From: Nocardia huaxiensis
GTDB taxonomy: Bacteria; Actinomycetota; Actinomycetes; Mycobacteriales; Mycobacteriaceae
Length of the DNA: 64,000 bases
Assembly: GCF_013744875.1 (NCBI RefSeq)
Contig: NZ_CP059399.1
Span: 5,456,001 to 5,520,000 of the forward strand
Direction of reading: 5' to 3'
The translations under genes and the position numbers were made by a program. The notes beneath the pieces are model-generated. The model did no database searches and was not told the origin of the DNA. It was given only the letters and a program-made list of their open reading frames with translations. Of the stretch, positions 33,777 through 43,903 are shown one piece after another. Position 1 is the stretch's first letter, and each line of letters begins with the position of its first letter.

Positions 33777-34769
33777 ATGAGCGCTGTACCTTCCTCCGAC
33801 ACCATCGAACGGTGTGTGCGACTTGCCGGTCGCGCGCCGTCACTGCACAACAGCCAGCCTTGGCACTGGGTGTTCGACGGCTCCGTGCTGCGCCTGTATT
33901 CGGTTGCCGGGCGGCTGCTTCCGGTCACCGACGACTCCGGGCGGCAATTGCTGCTCAGCTGCGGGGTCGCGCTGGGTCATCTGCGCGCGGCGCTGGCCGC
34001 GTCCGGCTGGCACGCCCTGGTGGCCTATTTCCCCGATCCGGCGCACCGCCGTCATGTCGCCACGATCGACTTCGTGCCCTCGCCCATCGTGACCGACGCC
34101 GATCTGGATCAGGTGAGCGCCATCGAGCGGCGTCACACCGATCGACTGCCCTTCGCGCCGCCCGAGGGCTGGACGGATTTCGCGATCGTGCTGCGCGCCT
34201 TGATCGATCCGGCCGACGCCATCGTGACCGTGTTGCCCGCCCAGGCGCGCCCCGAGCTGGCGCGCGCGTCGCGGATGACCGCGGCCCTGCGCCGGCACGA
34301 TTCCTCCTACCAGGCCGAATTGCGTTGGTGGGCAGGGCATGAACTGGACTCGGAGGGGATTCCGCCCGGGGCGCTGGTGTCCGCCGAGGAGCGTGGGCGG
34401 GTGGCGTTGGGCCGCGATCTGCCCGTGATCGCCGGGCCGCCGCGCCGGGCCGAACTCGGAAACGACCGGGCCGCGCTGCTGGTCCTGTCGACCGCCGCCG
34501 ACTCGCCCGCGGATCTGGTGCGCTGCGGGGAGGCGCTGTCGACCGTGCTGCTGGAGTGCACGGTCGCCGGTTACGCGACCTGCCCGCTGACCCACATGAC
34601 CGAACTGCCGCGCAGTCGCTTCGTTCTCCGTGAGCTCATCGGAGGTTCCGGGCATCCGCAGGTGCTGATCCGGGTGGGACAGGCCCCCACCGGCGCGGAG
34701 CGCACGCCCACGCCCCGGCGGCCGCTCACGGAGATCTTCGAGGTGACCACGCCGGGGCGCACGCACTAG
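33777..34769 (+). CDS. Acg-family nitroreductase-like protein, copy 2
   Basis: A 330-aa paralogue of the protein at 31102: CVRLAGRAPSLHNSQPWHWVFDGSVLRLYSVAGRLL, RRHDSSYQAELRWWAGHELDSEGIPPGALV, GEALSTVLLECTVAGYATCPLTHMTELP and RRPLTEIFEV at the end. Binding of FMN and a role in redox or nitro-stress are inferred from the family. It shares an operon with the 90-aa membrane protein. Confidence 0.87.
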   Translation: MSAVPSSDTIERCVRLAGRAPSLHNSQPWHWVFDGSVLRLYSVAGRLLPVTDDSGRQLLLSCGVALGHLRAALAASGWHALVAYFPDPAHRRHVATIDFVPSPIVTDADLDQVSAIERRHTDRLPFAPPEGWTDFAIVLRALIDPADAIVTVLPAQARPELARASRMTAALRRHDSSYQAELRWWAGHELDSEGIPPGALVSAEERGRVALGRDLPVIAGPPRRAELGNDRAALLVLSTAADSPADLVRCGEALSTVLLECTVAGYATCPLTHMTELPRSRFVLRELIGGSGHPQVLIRVGQAPTGAERTPTPRRPLTEIFEVTTPGRTH

Positions 34770-34797
34770 AAAGCGTTCGGGCGCACGGGCATCGGCG

Positions 34798-35757
34798 CTA
34801 CAGCCGTGCTCGCTCCCGGGCCAGGGCGCGGTCCCGCTGTTCCTCGAAGCGCGGCACCCGCACGTGCTCCAGATCGCCGAGGAAGGCGGCCAGCCGTTCG
34901 CGCGCCTGTTCCCCGGCCGGGCCGAAGTCGTTGCGCCCGAAAATGTTCCACTGCCGCATCACCGGCAGCAGCACCTCCTCGAGATGCTGGCGCAGATCGT
35001 AGACCCCGTGTTTGGCCATGAGCACGCCATTGCGGCGGAAGTCCGGCATTCCCGCGCCGGGCATGCGGAAGTTCTCGACAATCGCGTCGATGGCCACCAT
35101 CGCCTGATCGGGCACCAGGTCCAGGGCCGCGCCGCACAGGGTGCGGTAGAAGATCATGTGCAGGTTCTCGTCCAGGGCCAGTCGCTGCATGATGTCCTCG
35201 GCAATGGGGTCCTCGCAGAACTGGGCGGTATTGCGGTGGCTGATGCGGGTGGCCAGTTCCTGGAAGCTGACATAGGCCACCGAGTACAGGAATCCGGCCT
35301 GCCCGGCCGCGGTCACCGCGTCCAGCGGCGGCGCGAATCCATTGGTCATGTGGGTCATGCGGGCGTTCTCCAGGGCCACCGGATCGACGCCGCGGGTGAC
35401 CACCAGATAGTCGCGCAGCACCACGCTGTGCCGGTTCTCCTCGGCGGTCCAGCGCCCCACCCAGGTGCCCCAGGCGCCGTCCAGTGAGAAGTTCTCGGCG
35501 ATCTCGCGGTGGTAGGACGGCAGATTGTCCTCGGTGAGCAGATTGGTGACGAGTGCGGCCTTGGCCACCTCACCCAGCCGGGATTGCTCGGGATCCCAGT
35601 CGACCCCGCCGAGTTGGGCGAAGTTGCGGCCTTCGTCCCAGGGGACGTAGTCGTGCGGATGCCACTCCTTCACCATGGCCAGATGCCGGTCGAGCGCGGC
35701 ACCGGCCACCGGTTCCAGCTCGGTGAGGATTTCGCGTTGAGTCAGCGCACGTGCCAA
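34798..35757 (-). CDS. Acyl-ACP desaturase (DesA type)
   Basis: A 319-aa di-iron desaturase of the plant-type soluble family. The two iron-binding repeats are EENRH and DENLH; ENLPSYHREIAENF precedes the first. It introduces a double bond in acyl-ACP; the mycobacterial relatives DesA1/DesA2 act in mycolic-acid and fatty-acid synthesis. Its 5' side has a DosR-like box at 35852-35867 and a strong leader hairpin at 35789-35822, so control at both transcription and RNA level is possible. ATG 35757. Confidence 0.88.
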   Translation of the reverse strand: MARALTQREILTELEPVAGAALDRHLAMVKEWHPHDYVPWDEGRNFAQLGGVDWDPEQSRLGEVAKAALVTNLLTEDNLPSYHREIAENFSLDGAWGTWVGRWTAEENRHSVVLRDYLVVTRGVDPVALENARMTHMTNGFAPPLDAVTAAGQAGFLYSVAYVSFQELATRISHRNTAQFCEDPIAEDIMQRLALDENLHMIFYRTLCGAALDLVPDQAMVAIDAIVENFRMPGAGMPDFRRNGVLMAKHGVYDLRQHLEEVLLPVMRQWNIFGRNDFGPAGEQARERLAAFLGDLEHVRVPRFEEQRDRALARERARL

Positions 35758-35788
35758 GGGAATTGACCGCCTTCCTGTCGAACCGTGA

Positions 35789-35822
35789 GGACCTCGTGTC
35801 GCATGGATGCGGCACGAGGTCC
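35789..35822. other. Strong 15-bp hairpin in the desA leader
   Basis: GGACCTCGTGTCGCA (35789-35803) and TGCGGCACGAGGTCC (35808-35822) pair with one mismatch (a wobble on one strand) around TGGA. TTGACA on the minus strand (35831-35826) lies just upstream, so the hairpin would overlap the promoter or start of the desA transcript. Confidence 0.5.
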
Positions 35823-35851
35823 CATGTCAACAGCGCGGCAGGTCGGCTTCC

Positions 35852-35867
35852 AGGGCCGAAGGTCCCT
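35852..35867 (-). promoter_or_regulatory. DosR-like box upstream of desA
   Basis: Minus strand AGGGACCTTCGGCCCT, the best match to the local consensus; centre about 100 bp before the desA start codon. Confidence 0.6.
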
Positions 35868-35904
35868 GAAGCGCATCGGCGAACGTCCCGGATCGTTGTC
35901 GTCC

Positions 35905-37536
35905 TCAGCCCAGATCGCGGCGACGGAATCCGGTGAGTGCGCCGCCCGCGAGCAGAGCGGCGACGAGGAGCAGGGCAATGATCGGCGCGGCGGTGACCGG
36001 CTCCCACGGCGCGCGCGGGGTGTGGGCGAACGGTGAGGCGTCGTCGAACCAGCCGGGCAGGTCGAAGGAGTTCGCGAACATGACGCCGACCACGCAGTAG
36101 GCGAAGACGGTCCAGGCCGCCGGCAGGCTCGCCCGCGGGAACCAGCCGAACGCGAGCGCGGTGCCCGCGATGACGACCCACACCGCGGGCAGATATACGA
36201 CGGCGGATCCGGTGGTCCGTGCGATCTGTCCCGGATCGGCGACGGTCAGCGCGTAGCTCAGGCCGATGCCGACACCGCCGGCGGCCAGCACCACGGCGCT
36301 GCCGGCCAGGGCGACGACGAGCTGACCTGCCAGCCAACGACTTCGGCTCACCGGTGCGGACAGGATCAGCTCGGCGCGGCCGGCGGTCTCCTCACCGCGC
36401 GCTCGCAGGGTGCTGACGATGCCGTAGGCGGCGGCCAGCAGCGCCATCATCGACAAGGTCAGCGCCAGATAGGAATTCACCGCCGATTCCGCGCCGCCCG
36501 GGAAGTACGCGGACAGCTCCGGATAGTCGCGCAGATAGTCCTCGATGCTGTCGGCGAACGCGCCGTAGGCCCCGCCCAGCGTGAAAACGCCTGCCGTCCA
36601 AGCGAACAGTGAGCCGCGCTGCAACCGCAGCGCGAGCCCCAGCGGTGCGCGCAGCGCCCAGGAGGCCCGCGCCCGGCCGGTCCCGTACCCGAACAGGCCC
36701 GCCCCGAAATCGCGTCGATCCAGCACCACACAGGCGACGCCGACCAGCACGGCCGAGGCCAGCGCGAACAGCAGCAGCGGCCACCACCGATCGGACACAT
36801 AGGGGTAGGTGCGCTGCCCCCATCCGAAGGGCGAAGCCCATGCCACGGCGTCGGGCCCGACATCCCCGATGGCGCGCACCACGTACGCGGCGGCCAGCGT
36901 CAGGGTGACCGACCCGTAGACACTGCGCGGATTCTCGAACAGTTGCGCCGCGACCGCGGTCACGGCCGCGAAGGTGAATCCCGCGCCCGCCACCGCGACC
37001 CCGGTCAGGACCGATCCGGCGGCCGGCAGGCCGGTCGCGACGGCGGCGGCGAACAGCGTCAGCGCGAGGGCGACATCGGCGACGGCGGCCACGCCCAGTG
37101 CCGCGACCGTCGGCGCGCGCCGGCCGACGCGGGCGGAGCGAATCAGTTCGGCGCGGCCGGTCTCCTCGTCGGATCGGGTGTGCCGTCCGACCAGGAACAT
37201 ATTCATCAGCCCGGCCACGATCACCAGGTAGGCGAAGATCTCGAAGAGCACCTCGCCGCCGATGGTGTCGAGCAGTTTGGTGGGCCCGCCCATGGCGACG
37301 GTGGCGGCGCTGGCGGACATCGTCTGGCGCAGCTGCGCGAGCTTCTGCGGGGTGTCGTAGAAGTTCTGGCTGCCCACGGACTGGAAGGCCAGCAGGGCCG
37401 CCGCACCGAGCAGCCAGAACGGCAGGGTGAAGCGTTCGCGCCGCAGCGCGAACCGGAACAGTGTGCCCGCGCCGGTGACGGTCTCCCCCTCGGCGGCGCG
37501 GTCCGCGACGATAGGACGGACAGCGGTGGTGCTCAT
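35905..37536 (-). CDS. ABC transporter permease (drug/lipid exporter type)
   Basis: A 543-aa integral membrane protein with about 12 hydrophobic segments in two halves. Both halves share a motif: [15 protein letters not shown] and [18 protein letters not shown], typical of ABC-2-like exporters of the TipC/Rv1217c kind. It would form the membrane channel for the ATPase encoded just upstream. ATG 37536 overlaps that gene's stop (ATGA). The substrate is unknown. Confidence 0.85.
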   Translation of the reverse strand: MSTTAVRPIVADRAAEGETVTGAGTLFRFALRRERFTLPFWLLGAAALLAFQSVGSQNFYDTPQKLAQLRQTMSASAATVAMGGPTKLLDTIGGEVLFEIFAYLVIVAGLMNMFLVGRHTRSDEETGRAELIRSARVGRRAPTVAALGVAAVADVALALTLFAAAVATGLPAAGSVLTGVAVAGAGFTFAAVTAVAAQLFENPRSVYGSVTLTLAAAYVVRAIGDVGPDAVAWASPFGWGQRTYPYVSDRWWPLLLFALASAVLVGVACVVLDRRDFGAGLFGYGTGRARASWALRAPLGLALRLQRGSLFAWTAGVFTLGGAYGAFADSIEDYLRDYPELSAYFPGGAESAVNSYLALTLSMMALLAAAYGIVSTLRARGEETAGRAELILSAPVSRSRWLAGQLVVALAGSAVVLAAGGVGIGLSYALTVADPGQIARTTGSAVVYLPAVWVVIAGTALAFGWFPRASLPAAWTVFAYCVVGVMFANSFDLPGWFDDASPFAHTPRAPWEPVTAAPIIALLLVAALLAGGALTGFRRRDLG

Positions 37537-38444
37537 GCCCGGCCTCCCGCGGCGACGTCGGCGGCCCGGTAGTGGCGCAGGAAGATGTCCTCGAGGGTGG
37601 GCGGCGCACTGACCAGACTGCGCACCCCGAAGTCGGCGAGCAGTCGCACGACGGTGTCCAAATGGGCGGTGTCCACTTCGAATTGGACCCGGCCGTCGGT
37701 GCGCACCAGATTGTGCACGCCGGCGACTTCGGCGAGACCCGTTGCCGGGCGGACGGTTTCGACGGTGATGGCGGTGCGGGTGAGATGCCGCAGTTCCGCC
37801 AGGGAGCCGGTCTCCACGGTCCGTCCGGCGCGGATGATGCTCACCCGATCGCAGACCGCCTCCACCTCGGCCAGAATGTGGCTGGACAGCAGCACGGTCT
37901 TCCCGGCCGCGCGCAACTCGCCCACGCAGGCCCGGAATTCGGCTTCCTTCAACGGATCCAGGCCGACGGTGGGTTCGTCCAGCAGTAGCAGGTCGGCGTT
38001 CGAGGCCAGCGCGGCGATGAGCGCCACTTTCTGCCGGTTGCCCTTGGAGTAGGCGCGGGCCTTCTGCCGCGGATCCAGATCGAAGCGTTCCAGCAGCTCG
38101 TCGCGGCGGCGGCGATCCACGTCGCCGCGCAGCCGGGCCATCAGGTCGATCACCTCGCCGCCGGTGATGGTGGGCCACAGCGTCACCTCACCGGGAACAT
38201 AGGCCAGGCGCGCGTGCAGGCCCACGGCCTCCGACCACGGGTCGCGGCCGAGGACGCGGGCGGTCCCGGTGTCGGCGCGCAGCAGACCCAGCAGGACGCG
38301 GATGGTGGTGGTCTTGCCCGAGCCGTTCGGGCCCAGGAAACCGTGCACCTCCCCGGCCCGCACGGTCAGATCCAGGCCGTCGAGGGCGCGCACCGGCCCG
38401 AACGTCTTCGTCAATCCGGATAGCGCGATCGCTGGTTCGCTCAT
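37533..38444 (-). CDS. ABC transporter ATP-binding protein
   Basis: A 303-aa ATPase. Walker A is GPNGSGKT, the ABC signature is a YSKGNRQKV variant, and Walker B is [13 protein letters not shown], followed by the switch His in [11 protein letters not shown]. The C-terminal 80 residues are the extension found with ABC-2-type exporters. It energises the downstream permease. ATG 38444 ([16 protein letters not shown]) is preferred over an earlier ATG at 38489. Confidence 0.9.
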   Translation of the reverse strand: MSEPAIALSGLTKTFGPVRALDGLDLTVRAGEVHGFLGPNGSGKTTTIRVLLGLLRADTGTARVLGRDPWSEAVGLHARLAYVPGEVTLWPTITGGEVIDLMARLRGDVDRRRRDELLERFDLDPRQKARAYSKGNRQKVALIAALASNADLLLLDEPTVGLDPLKEAEFRACVGELRAAGKTVLLSSHILAEVEAVCDRVSIIRAGRTVETGSLAELRHLTRTAITVETVRPATGLAEVAGVHNLVRTDGRVQFEVDTAHLDTVVRLLADFGVRSLVSAPPTLEDIFLRHYRAADVAAGGRA

Positions 38445-38643
38445 GCTCGAAGTCCTCCCGGACCAGCGGTGTCGGGTGACACCGTCCATTCTGCGCCCGA
38501 CCTTCGCGCGCTGGGATCAGAATGCGGCGCAGGCGGATTCGTGCGGGAGAACAGATGGTCCCCAGCCGGGGAGGCCAAGGACCCCGGGTCGATCGGCGAT
38601 CAGCCCGCACTGCGGGCCGCTCCGGCGACACTCGCTGGAAAAT

Positions 38644-38688
38644 AGGGACTTTGGACCATGCCACCCGTACTGATCAGCGCGCTATGTT
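38644..38688 (+). promoter_or_regulatory. dosR promoter with DosR-like box
   Basis: AGGGACTTTGGACCAT (38644-38659), then TATGTT (38683-38688) as the -10. With a start near 38695 the box is centred near -43, the position of primary DosR boxes in M. tuberculosis, where DosR activates its own promoter. Confidence 0.65.
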
Positions 38689-38723
38689 GGACCTCACAGC
38701 ACCCCTGAAAGATCGGACGCGCC

Positions 38724-39365
38724 ATGATCAAGGTATTCCTTGTCGACGACCACGAGATCGTGCGTCGTGGACTGGTCGACCTGCTCGAGGGCGATCCCGG
38801 GCTCACCGTGGTCGGCGAGGCCGCCGACGTCGCCCAGGCGCTCGCGCGCATTCCCGCCCTGCGCCCCGATGTCGCGGTGCTCGATGTGCGGCTGCCCGAC
38901 GGCAACGGCATCGAACTGTGCCGGGAACTGCTGTCGCGCCTGGACAACCTGCGCTGCCTCATCCTCACCTCCTTCACCGACGAGCAGGCCATGCTCGACG
39001 CCATCCTGGCCGGCGCCAGCGGCTATGTCGTCAAGGACATCAAGGGGATGGAGCTGGCCAAGGCCATCAAGGAGGTCGGTTCGGGCCGGTCGCTGCTGGA
39101 CAATCGCGCCGCCGCCGCGCTCATGGAACGCCTGCGCGCGAGCACCCAGCCCGACGGTCCGCTGGCCGGGCTCACCGATCAGGAACGCAAACTCCTGGAC
39201 CTGCTCGGCGACGGCCTGACCAACCGCCAGATCGCCGAGCGCATGTTCCTGGCCGAGAAGACCGTCAAGAACTACGTCTCCCGCCTGCTGGCCAAGCTCG
39301 GCATGGAACGCCGCACCCAGGCCGCGGTCCTGGCCTCGAAGCTGCGCTCCGGCGGGGCGAGCTGA
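38724..39365 (+). CDS. dosR: DosR/DevR response regulator (NarL/FixJ family)
   Basis: A 213-aa two-component regulator. The receiver domain has D8, D9, phospho-acceptor D54 ([11 protein letters not shown]), T82 (ILTS) and K104 ([12 protein letters not shown]), at the same numbers as M. tuberculosis DosR. The LuxR-type HTH is [39 protein letters not shown], including the DNA-contact KTVKNYVS. In M. tuberculosis it is phosphorylated by DosS/DosT in hypoxia, NO or CO and switches on the dormancy regulon. No histidine kinase follows it here; the next gene converges. A DosR-like box precedes the gene. Confidence 0.93.
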   Translation: MIKVFLVDDHEIVRRGLVDLLEGDPGLTVVGEAADVAQALARIPALRPDVAVLDVRLPDGNGIELCRELLSRLDNLRCLILTSFTDEQAMLDAILAGASGYVVKDIKGMELAKAIKEVGSGRSLLDNRAAAALMERLRASTQPDGPLAGLTDQERKLLDLLGDGLTNRQIAERMFLAEKTVKNYVSRLLAKLGMERRTQAAVLASKLRSGGAS

Positions 39366-39408
39366 CCCGACCGGCACGGTCGAGCGAGCACCGGATCCAC
39401 TACCCGCT

Positions 39409-39429
39409 CCGCAGCGAATATCGCTGCGG
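39409..39429. terminator. Hairpin between dosR and convergent fdhA
   Basis: CCGCAGCGA (39409-39417) pairs perfectly with TCGCTGCGG (39421-39429) around ATA. Confidence 0.55.
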
Positions 39430-39462
39430 CACAAGCATGTCCGGGTGCTCCCACCGGCCCGC

Positions 39463-42144
39463 TCAGGCGCGGCGCAGGGCGACGGCGGTGACCTTGTATT
39501 CCGGGCAGTCGGTGATCTCGTCGGTGTGGCGGGAGGTGAGTTCGTTGGTGGGGGCCTCGGGGAAGTGGAAGGCCGTGAAGAGCTGGCCGGGGGCCACCTC
39601 CGCGGTGGGGCGGGCGGGGAGCACCAGGTGGCCGCGGCGGCTGCGGATTTCGACCGGATCACCCTCGCTCAGGCCCAGGGCGGCGGCGTCGCCGGGGGCC
39701 AGGTCCAGGGTTTCCGCGGGCAGCAGTTCGGCGTTGGGGGTGCGCCGGGTCATCGAACCGGTGTTGTAGTGGGCCAGGCGGCGACCGGTCACCAGCACGA
39801 AAGGATATTCCGCGTCCGGGGTTTCGCCCGGCGGCAGGTAGGGGCGGGCGGCCAGGGCGGCGCGCCGGTCGACGGTGGCGAAGCCCTCCAGGTAGAGGGT
39901 CGGGGTGCCGGGGTGACCGCGATCCGGGCAGGGCCATTGCAGCGAGCCCTCGGCATCGAGGCGGCCATGCGAGATGCCGCCGAAAACCGGTGTGAGCCGG
40001 GCGCATTCGGACATGGCGCCGGCCGGGTCCGGGAAACCCGGATCGCCACCCATGGCGGTGATCAGGGCGTGCAGGATGTCGAAGTCGCTGCGGACGCCGG
40101 GCGGCGGCGCGACGGCGGCACGGACCCGCTGGAAACGCCGCTCGAAATTGACGAAGGTGCCGTCCTTCTCGAGGAAGGCCGCGGCGGGGAACACTACGTC
40201 GGCGGCTTCGGCGGTGCGGGAGAGGAATATGTCCTGGCTGATGACGAACTCGCAGGCGGCGAGGGCGGCCCGGACGTGACCTGCGTCCGGGTCGGAGGTG
40301 AGCAGATCCTCACCGATCACGTACAGCGCGCGCAGGTCTCCGGTGAGCGCCGCGCCGAACATGGCGGGGATGCGCAGGCCCGGTCGCTCCGGCACCGGGA
40401 CGCCCCACGCGTGCGAGAACCGTTCCCGCACGGCGGCCTCGGCCACCTTCTGGTAGCCGGGCAGGACGTCCGGCAGCGCGCCCATGTCCGAGGCGCCCTG
40501 CACATTGTTCTGCCCGCGCAGCGGCAGCACGCCACAGCCGTCCGGGGTGCCGACCGTGCCGCGCAGCAGCGCCAGATTGGCCAGGGTGCGCACGCCGTCG
40601 GTGCCGTGCAGGTGCTCGGTGACGCCGAGTCCGTACACGATGACCGGGTGGGCGGCGCGCCCGAACAGGCGGGCCGCGGCGCGCACGGAATCGGCGGGGA
40701 TGCCGGCGATCTCGCCGACCCGCTCCGGATTGTGGTCGTGCAGTACGGCTTCCAGCTCGGCCAGGCCGGTGGTGCGGGCCTCGAGGTAGGCTCGGTCGGC
40801 GTAACCCTCCTCCAGCAGTACGCGGGCCAGACCGTTGAAGACGGCCACATTCGAGCCCGGACGGCCGCGCAGATGCACGTCGGCCACCTCGGCCAGGGCG
40901 GTGCGGCGCGGATCCACCACGAGCAGGCGCGCGCCCGCGGTCACGCGGGCCATGATGCGGGAACCGACCACCGGATGCGCCTCGGTGGGGTTCGCGCCCA
41001 CCAGCAGAATGCAGTCGGCGCGGTCGAGGTCGTCGAACGAGTTTGTGCCGCCGGCGAATCCGAAGCTGGCGCCCAGCCCGGCTGCGGTCGGCGCGTGGCA
41101 CAGCCGCGAACAGTTGTCGATATTGTTGGTGCGCAACATCGTTCGCGCGAACTTCTGCGCGAGGTAGTTCTCCTCGTTGGTGGCGCGGGCCGAGCAGATC
41201 ATGCCTATGGCCTGCCCGCCGTGCGCGTCCCGGATCCGCGTCAGTTCCGCCGCGACCAGGGTCAGCGCTTCCTCCCAGGTGGCGGGGCGCAGGGGTGAGC
41301 CGCGGCCGGCCGACCGGATCAGCGGCTGGGTGAGGCGGTCGCCCGACCGCAGGAACCCGTGCGCGAAACGTCCCTTCACACAGGCGTGTCCGCGATTCAC
41401 CGGAGCGCCGTGGGTGGGCGTCACCGAGACGACTCCCGCGTTGTCGGTGTGCACGTCCAGCGCACAGCCGACACCGCAGTAGCCGCAGGTCGTGGTGGTC
41501 GTCGCGGTCTCGGCTCGACCGGCCGCACGAGTGTCGGACAGTGCCCCGGTGGGGCAGGTGTCCACGCAGCTGCCGCACGAGACGCACGCCGATTGCGCCC
41601 ACGGCCCGCCGTCTCCGGGAGCCACCACGGTGTCGAATCCGCGGCCCGACAGCTCCAGCACGAACGAGCCCTGCACTTCGGCGCACATCGCGACGCACCG
41701 GCCGCAGGCGATGCACAGGTCGCGATCCAGCGTGATGTAGGGGTGGGAGTCGTCGACGCCGCGGCCCGCGTGCTCGGTCCCGTGGAAGTCGGTGTCGCGC
41801 ACGCCCATCTGCGCGCAGGCCCGGACCAGCTCACTGTGGGGTGCGGGCCGGTCGAGCGCGCGGGCGGGCAGTTCGGAGACGATCAATTCGAGCGCGCCGC
41901 GGGCGGTCTCACGCGCCGCGGCGTCCCGCGGATCGATGGTCATCCCCTCCCGCAGCGGCGTCGTGCACGCGGCGGTGACGCGCCCGTCGGCCCGCACCAG
42001 GCAGATGCGGCAGGATCCGCGCGGTGTCAGCCGCTCGTCGTGGCACAGCGTCGGCAGATCCAGGCCCGCGGCCCGGATCGCGTCCAGAACGGTTGCGGTC
42101 TCGGTGGTTTCGACCGGAATCCCGGCCACGTGGACCCGTGTCAC
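39463..42144 (-). CDS. Formate dehydrogenase alpha subunit (molybdenum, NAD-linked type)
   Basis: An 893-aa iron-sulfur molybdoprotein. It begins with a NuoG-like 2Fe-2S domain (CHDERLTPRGSCRICLVRADG) and two 4Fe-4S clusters (CIACGRCVAMC, CVSCGSCVDTCPTG). The MoCo domain starts at CGYCGVGC. The metal-ligand site is NIDNCSRLCHAPTAAG, with Cys at the position of selenocysteine in Fdh-H. The C-terminus is a molydopterin-binding domain. It oxidises formate and passes electrons to the NuoEF-like subunit, whose gene overlaps by 4 bp (GTGA). DosR-like control through the box at 43831-43846 is inferred. Confidence 0.88.
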   Translation of the reverse strand: MTRVHVAGIPVETTETATVLDAIRAAGLDLPTLCHDERLTPRGSCRICLVRADGRVTAACTTPLREGMTIDPRDAAARETARGALELIVSELPARALDRPAPHSELVRACAQMGVRDTDFHGTEHAGRGVDDSHPYITLDRDLCIACGRCVAMCAEVQGSFVLELSGRGFDTVVAPGDGGPWAQSACVSCGSCVDTCPTGALSDTRAAGRAETATTTTTCGYCGVGCALDVHTDNAGVVSVTPTHGAPVNRGHACVKGRFAHGFLRSGDRLTQPLIRSAGRGSPLRPATWEEALTLVAAELTRIRDAHGGQAIGMICSARATNEENYLAQKFARTMLRTNNIDNCSRLCHAPTAAGLGASFGFAGGTNSFDDLDRADCILLVGANPTEAHPVVGSRIMARVTAGARLLVVDPRRTALAEVADVHLRGRPGSNVAVFNGLARVLLEEGYADRAYLEARTTGLAELEAVLHDHNPERVGEIAGIPADSVRAAARLFGRAAHPVIVYGLGVTEHLHGTDGVRTLANLALLRGTVGTPDGCGVLPLRGQNNVQGASDMGALPDVLPGYQKVAEAAVRERFSHAWGVPVPERPGLRIPAMFGAALTGDLRALYVIGEDLLTSDPDAGHVRAALAACEFVISQDIFLSRTAEAADVVFPAAAFLEKDGTFVNFERRFQRVRAAVAPPPGVRSDFDILHALITAMGGDPGFPDPAGAMSECARLTPVFGGISHGRLDAEGSLQWPCPDRGHPGTPTLYLEGFATVDRRAALAARPYLPPGETPDAEYPFVLVTGRRLAHYNTGSMTRRTPNAELLPAETLDLAPGDAAALGLSEGDPVEIRSRRGHLVLPARPTAEVAPGQLFTAFHFPEAPTNELTSRHTDEITDCPEYKVTAVALRRA

Positions 42145-43733
42145 GACTTCCTCTCCGGCGCTGATGCGCCATAGACACGCAGCAGGCTGCGGACGGCCGC
42201 GGCGACGCCGCTGCCGTAAGCGCACAGGCTCCCGGTTGCCATGATGTCGAGCAGTCGCCCATAGGCGGGCTGTGTCAGCGCGTCCGGTGCGGATCGCTGT
42301 GCGAGTTCGAATCCGCGCTGGGTGCCGACGCGGCAGGGCGCGCACGCACCGCAGCTCTCCCGGCGCGCGAAGGTCCACAGATTGCGCAGCAGCGCGGCCG
42401 CGGGGACGTGTTCGGGTATCGCGATCAGGCTGCCGTGGCCCAGTGCGACTCCGTACGCCGCGAGATCCTTGGTGGCCAGGCCGATATCGAGCTCGTCCGC
42501 GCCGAGGTATCCGCCCAGCGGCCCGCCGATCTGCACCGCGCGCAGCGCGTGCCCGTCGCGCAGGCCGCCGCCGAGCTCCTCGACGATATGGCGCAGGGAG
42601 GTGCCGAATTCCACCTCGTACACGCCGGGACGCGCGAATTCCGCGTTCAGGCACACCAGTTTGGTGCCGGTTTCGAGTGGAAGCCCCAGCCGGGCGTAGG
42701 ACTCACCGCTGTGCCGCACGATCCACGGGATGGCGGCCAGGGTTTCCACGTTCTGCACCACGGTGGGACGGCCCGCGAAGCCGCAGTCCGTCGGGTAGGG
42801 CGGGCGGGCCTGCACCGCGCCGCGCAGCCCCTGCAGCGAGCGCAGCAGCGCGGTCTCCTCCCCCGCCACGTAGGAACCCGCGCCCTCCTGCACGACCACC
42901 TCGAAGTCCAGCCCGGAACCGTGCACGTTCGTGCCGAGATGCCCTGCGGCCCCGGCTTCTTCGACTGCCGCACGCATGGCGGCCAGCGCCGCCGGATACT
43001 CCGAGCGCACCAGCACCCGCCCGTGCCGAGCGCCGACGGCGGCGCCGCACAGCGCCATTCCCTCGAGCACCCGATGCGGGTCGTATTCCATCAGCAGCCG
43101 GTCGCAGTAGGAGCCCGGATCACCTTCGTCGCCATTGGCCACCACCCAGCGCGGCCCCGGATTGAGCAGCGCGGCACGCCATTTCGCGCCCGCCGGAAAC
43201 TCCGCGCCGCCACGTCCGCGCAGTCCGGAGCGCACCACCTCACCGATGACACCGGACCACGCGCCCGCCGCCAGCACCGCCGACCAGGTGTCCCAGGGTT
43301 CGTCGACGCCGGACAGTCCCGCGAGGACGACCGGTTCCGGCGCGGCGCAGGCGAACGGTATCGGACCCGGCGGGCCCTGTTCGGTGACCGGCACGCCGTC
43401 GATCATGGCCGCCGGCCCGGTGTAGCACAGTCCGAGGCAGTAGACGTGTCCGTGGTCGCCGGTCGTGGCCGCCGCACCACCGCGCGCGACGAAACAGCCG
43501 GTGCCTTCACACACCCGAATCCGTTGTGGGTCTGCGAGATCCGCGTAGAATGAAGCAGAACCGGCCACCGCGGCCGTGGGTAGAGAAGCGGACTTCGCAA
43601 CCTCGGCGATATCCGATCGCCGGATTTCGTGGTGGTCGTCGATCGCCTCCCGCAACCCTTCGGTCGCGTTCGCGGCGGAGGCAGCGAATCGATTGGCACG
43701 CAGCGCCATCCAGTCCCGAGGTTGCCCGATCAT
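42141..43733 (-). CDS. Formate dehydrogenase NAD-reducing subunit (NuoE-NuoF fusion)
   Basis: A 530-aa protein. Residues 1-150 are NuoE-like with 2Fe-2S ligands CEGTGC and CLGLC. The rest is NuoF-like: GLRGRGGAEFPAGAKW (NAD/FMN), NGDEGDPGSYCDRLLMEYDPHRVLEGM (FMN) and ESCGACAPCRVGT (4Fe-4S). It accepts electrons from the alpha subunit and reduces NAD+. ATG 43733 is preferred because GAGAGG lies just upstream; the open frame continues to 43832. It is divergent from Usp copy B, with a shared DosR-like box between them. Confidence 0.88.
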   Translation of the reverse strand: MIGQPRDWMALRANRFAASAANATEGLREAIDDHHEIRRSDIAEVAKSASLPTAAVAGSASFYADLADPQRIRVCEGTGCFVARGGAAATTGDHGHVYCLGLCYTGPAAMIDGVPVTEQGPPGPIPFACAAPEPVVLAGLSGVDEPWDTWSAVLAAGAWSGVIGEVVRSGLRGRGGAEFPAGAKWRAALLNPGPRWVVANGDEGDPGSYCDRLLMEYDPHRVLEGMALCGAAVGARHGRVLVRSEYPAALAAMRAAVEEAGAAGHLGTNVHGSGLDFEVVVQEGAGSYVAGEETALLRSLQGLRGAVQARPPYPTDCGFAGRPTVVQNVETLAAIPWIVRHSGESYARLGLPLETGTKLVCLNAEFARPGVYEVEFGTSLRHIVEELGGGLRDGHALRAVQIGGPLGGYLGADELDIGLATKDLAAYGVALGHGSLIAIPEHVPAAALLRNLWTFARRESCGACAPCRVGTQRGFELAQRSAPDALTQPAYGRLLDIMATGSLCAYGSGVAAAVRSLLRVYGASAPERKS

Positions 43734-43830
43734 GGTCCTCTCACTCCCGCCCCGGCTCAGCGGTGGCCGGCGCATTCCACTCTGACCCACCCCGGGTCCT
43801 CCGCGGCAGGGCCGGGTTGCCCGTGCTTTC

Positions 43831-43846
43831 AAGGGCTTTGGTCCCC
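43831..43846. promoter_or_regulatory. DosR-like box between fdh operon and Usp/narK operon
   Basis: AAGGGCTTTGGTCCCC; reverse complement GGGGACCAAAGCCCTT. It lies 57 bp before the Usp ATG at 43904 and 97 bp before the fdh start at 43733, so it could serve both divergent operons. Confidence 0.55.
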
Positions 43847-43903
43847 CGATCCGACATTCCGGCGGCCCTTCGCCGCCGCGTCGGTCCGGAGCACGCTGAC
43901 ATC

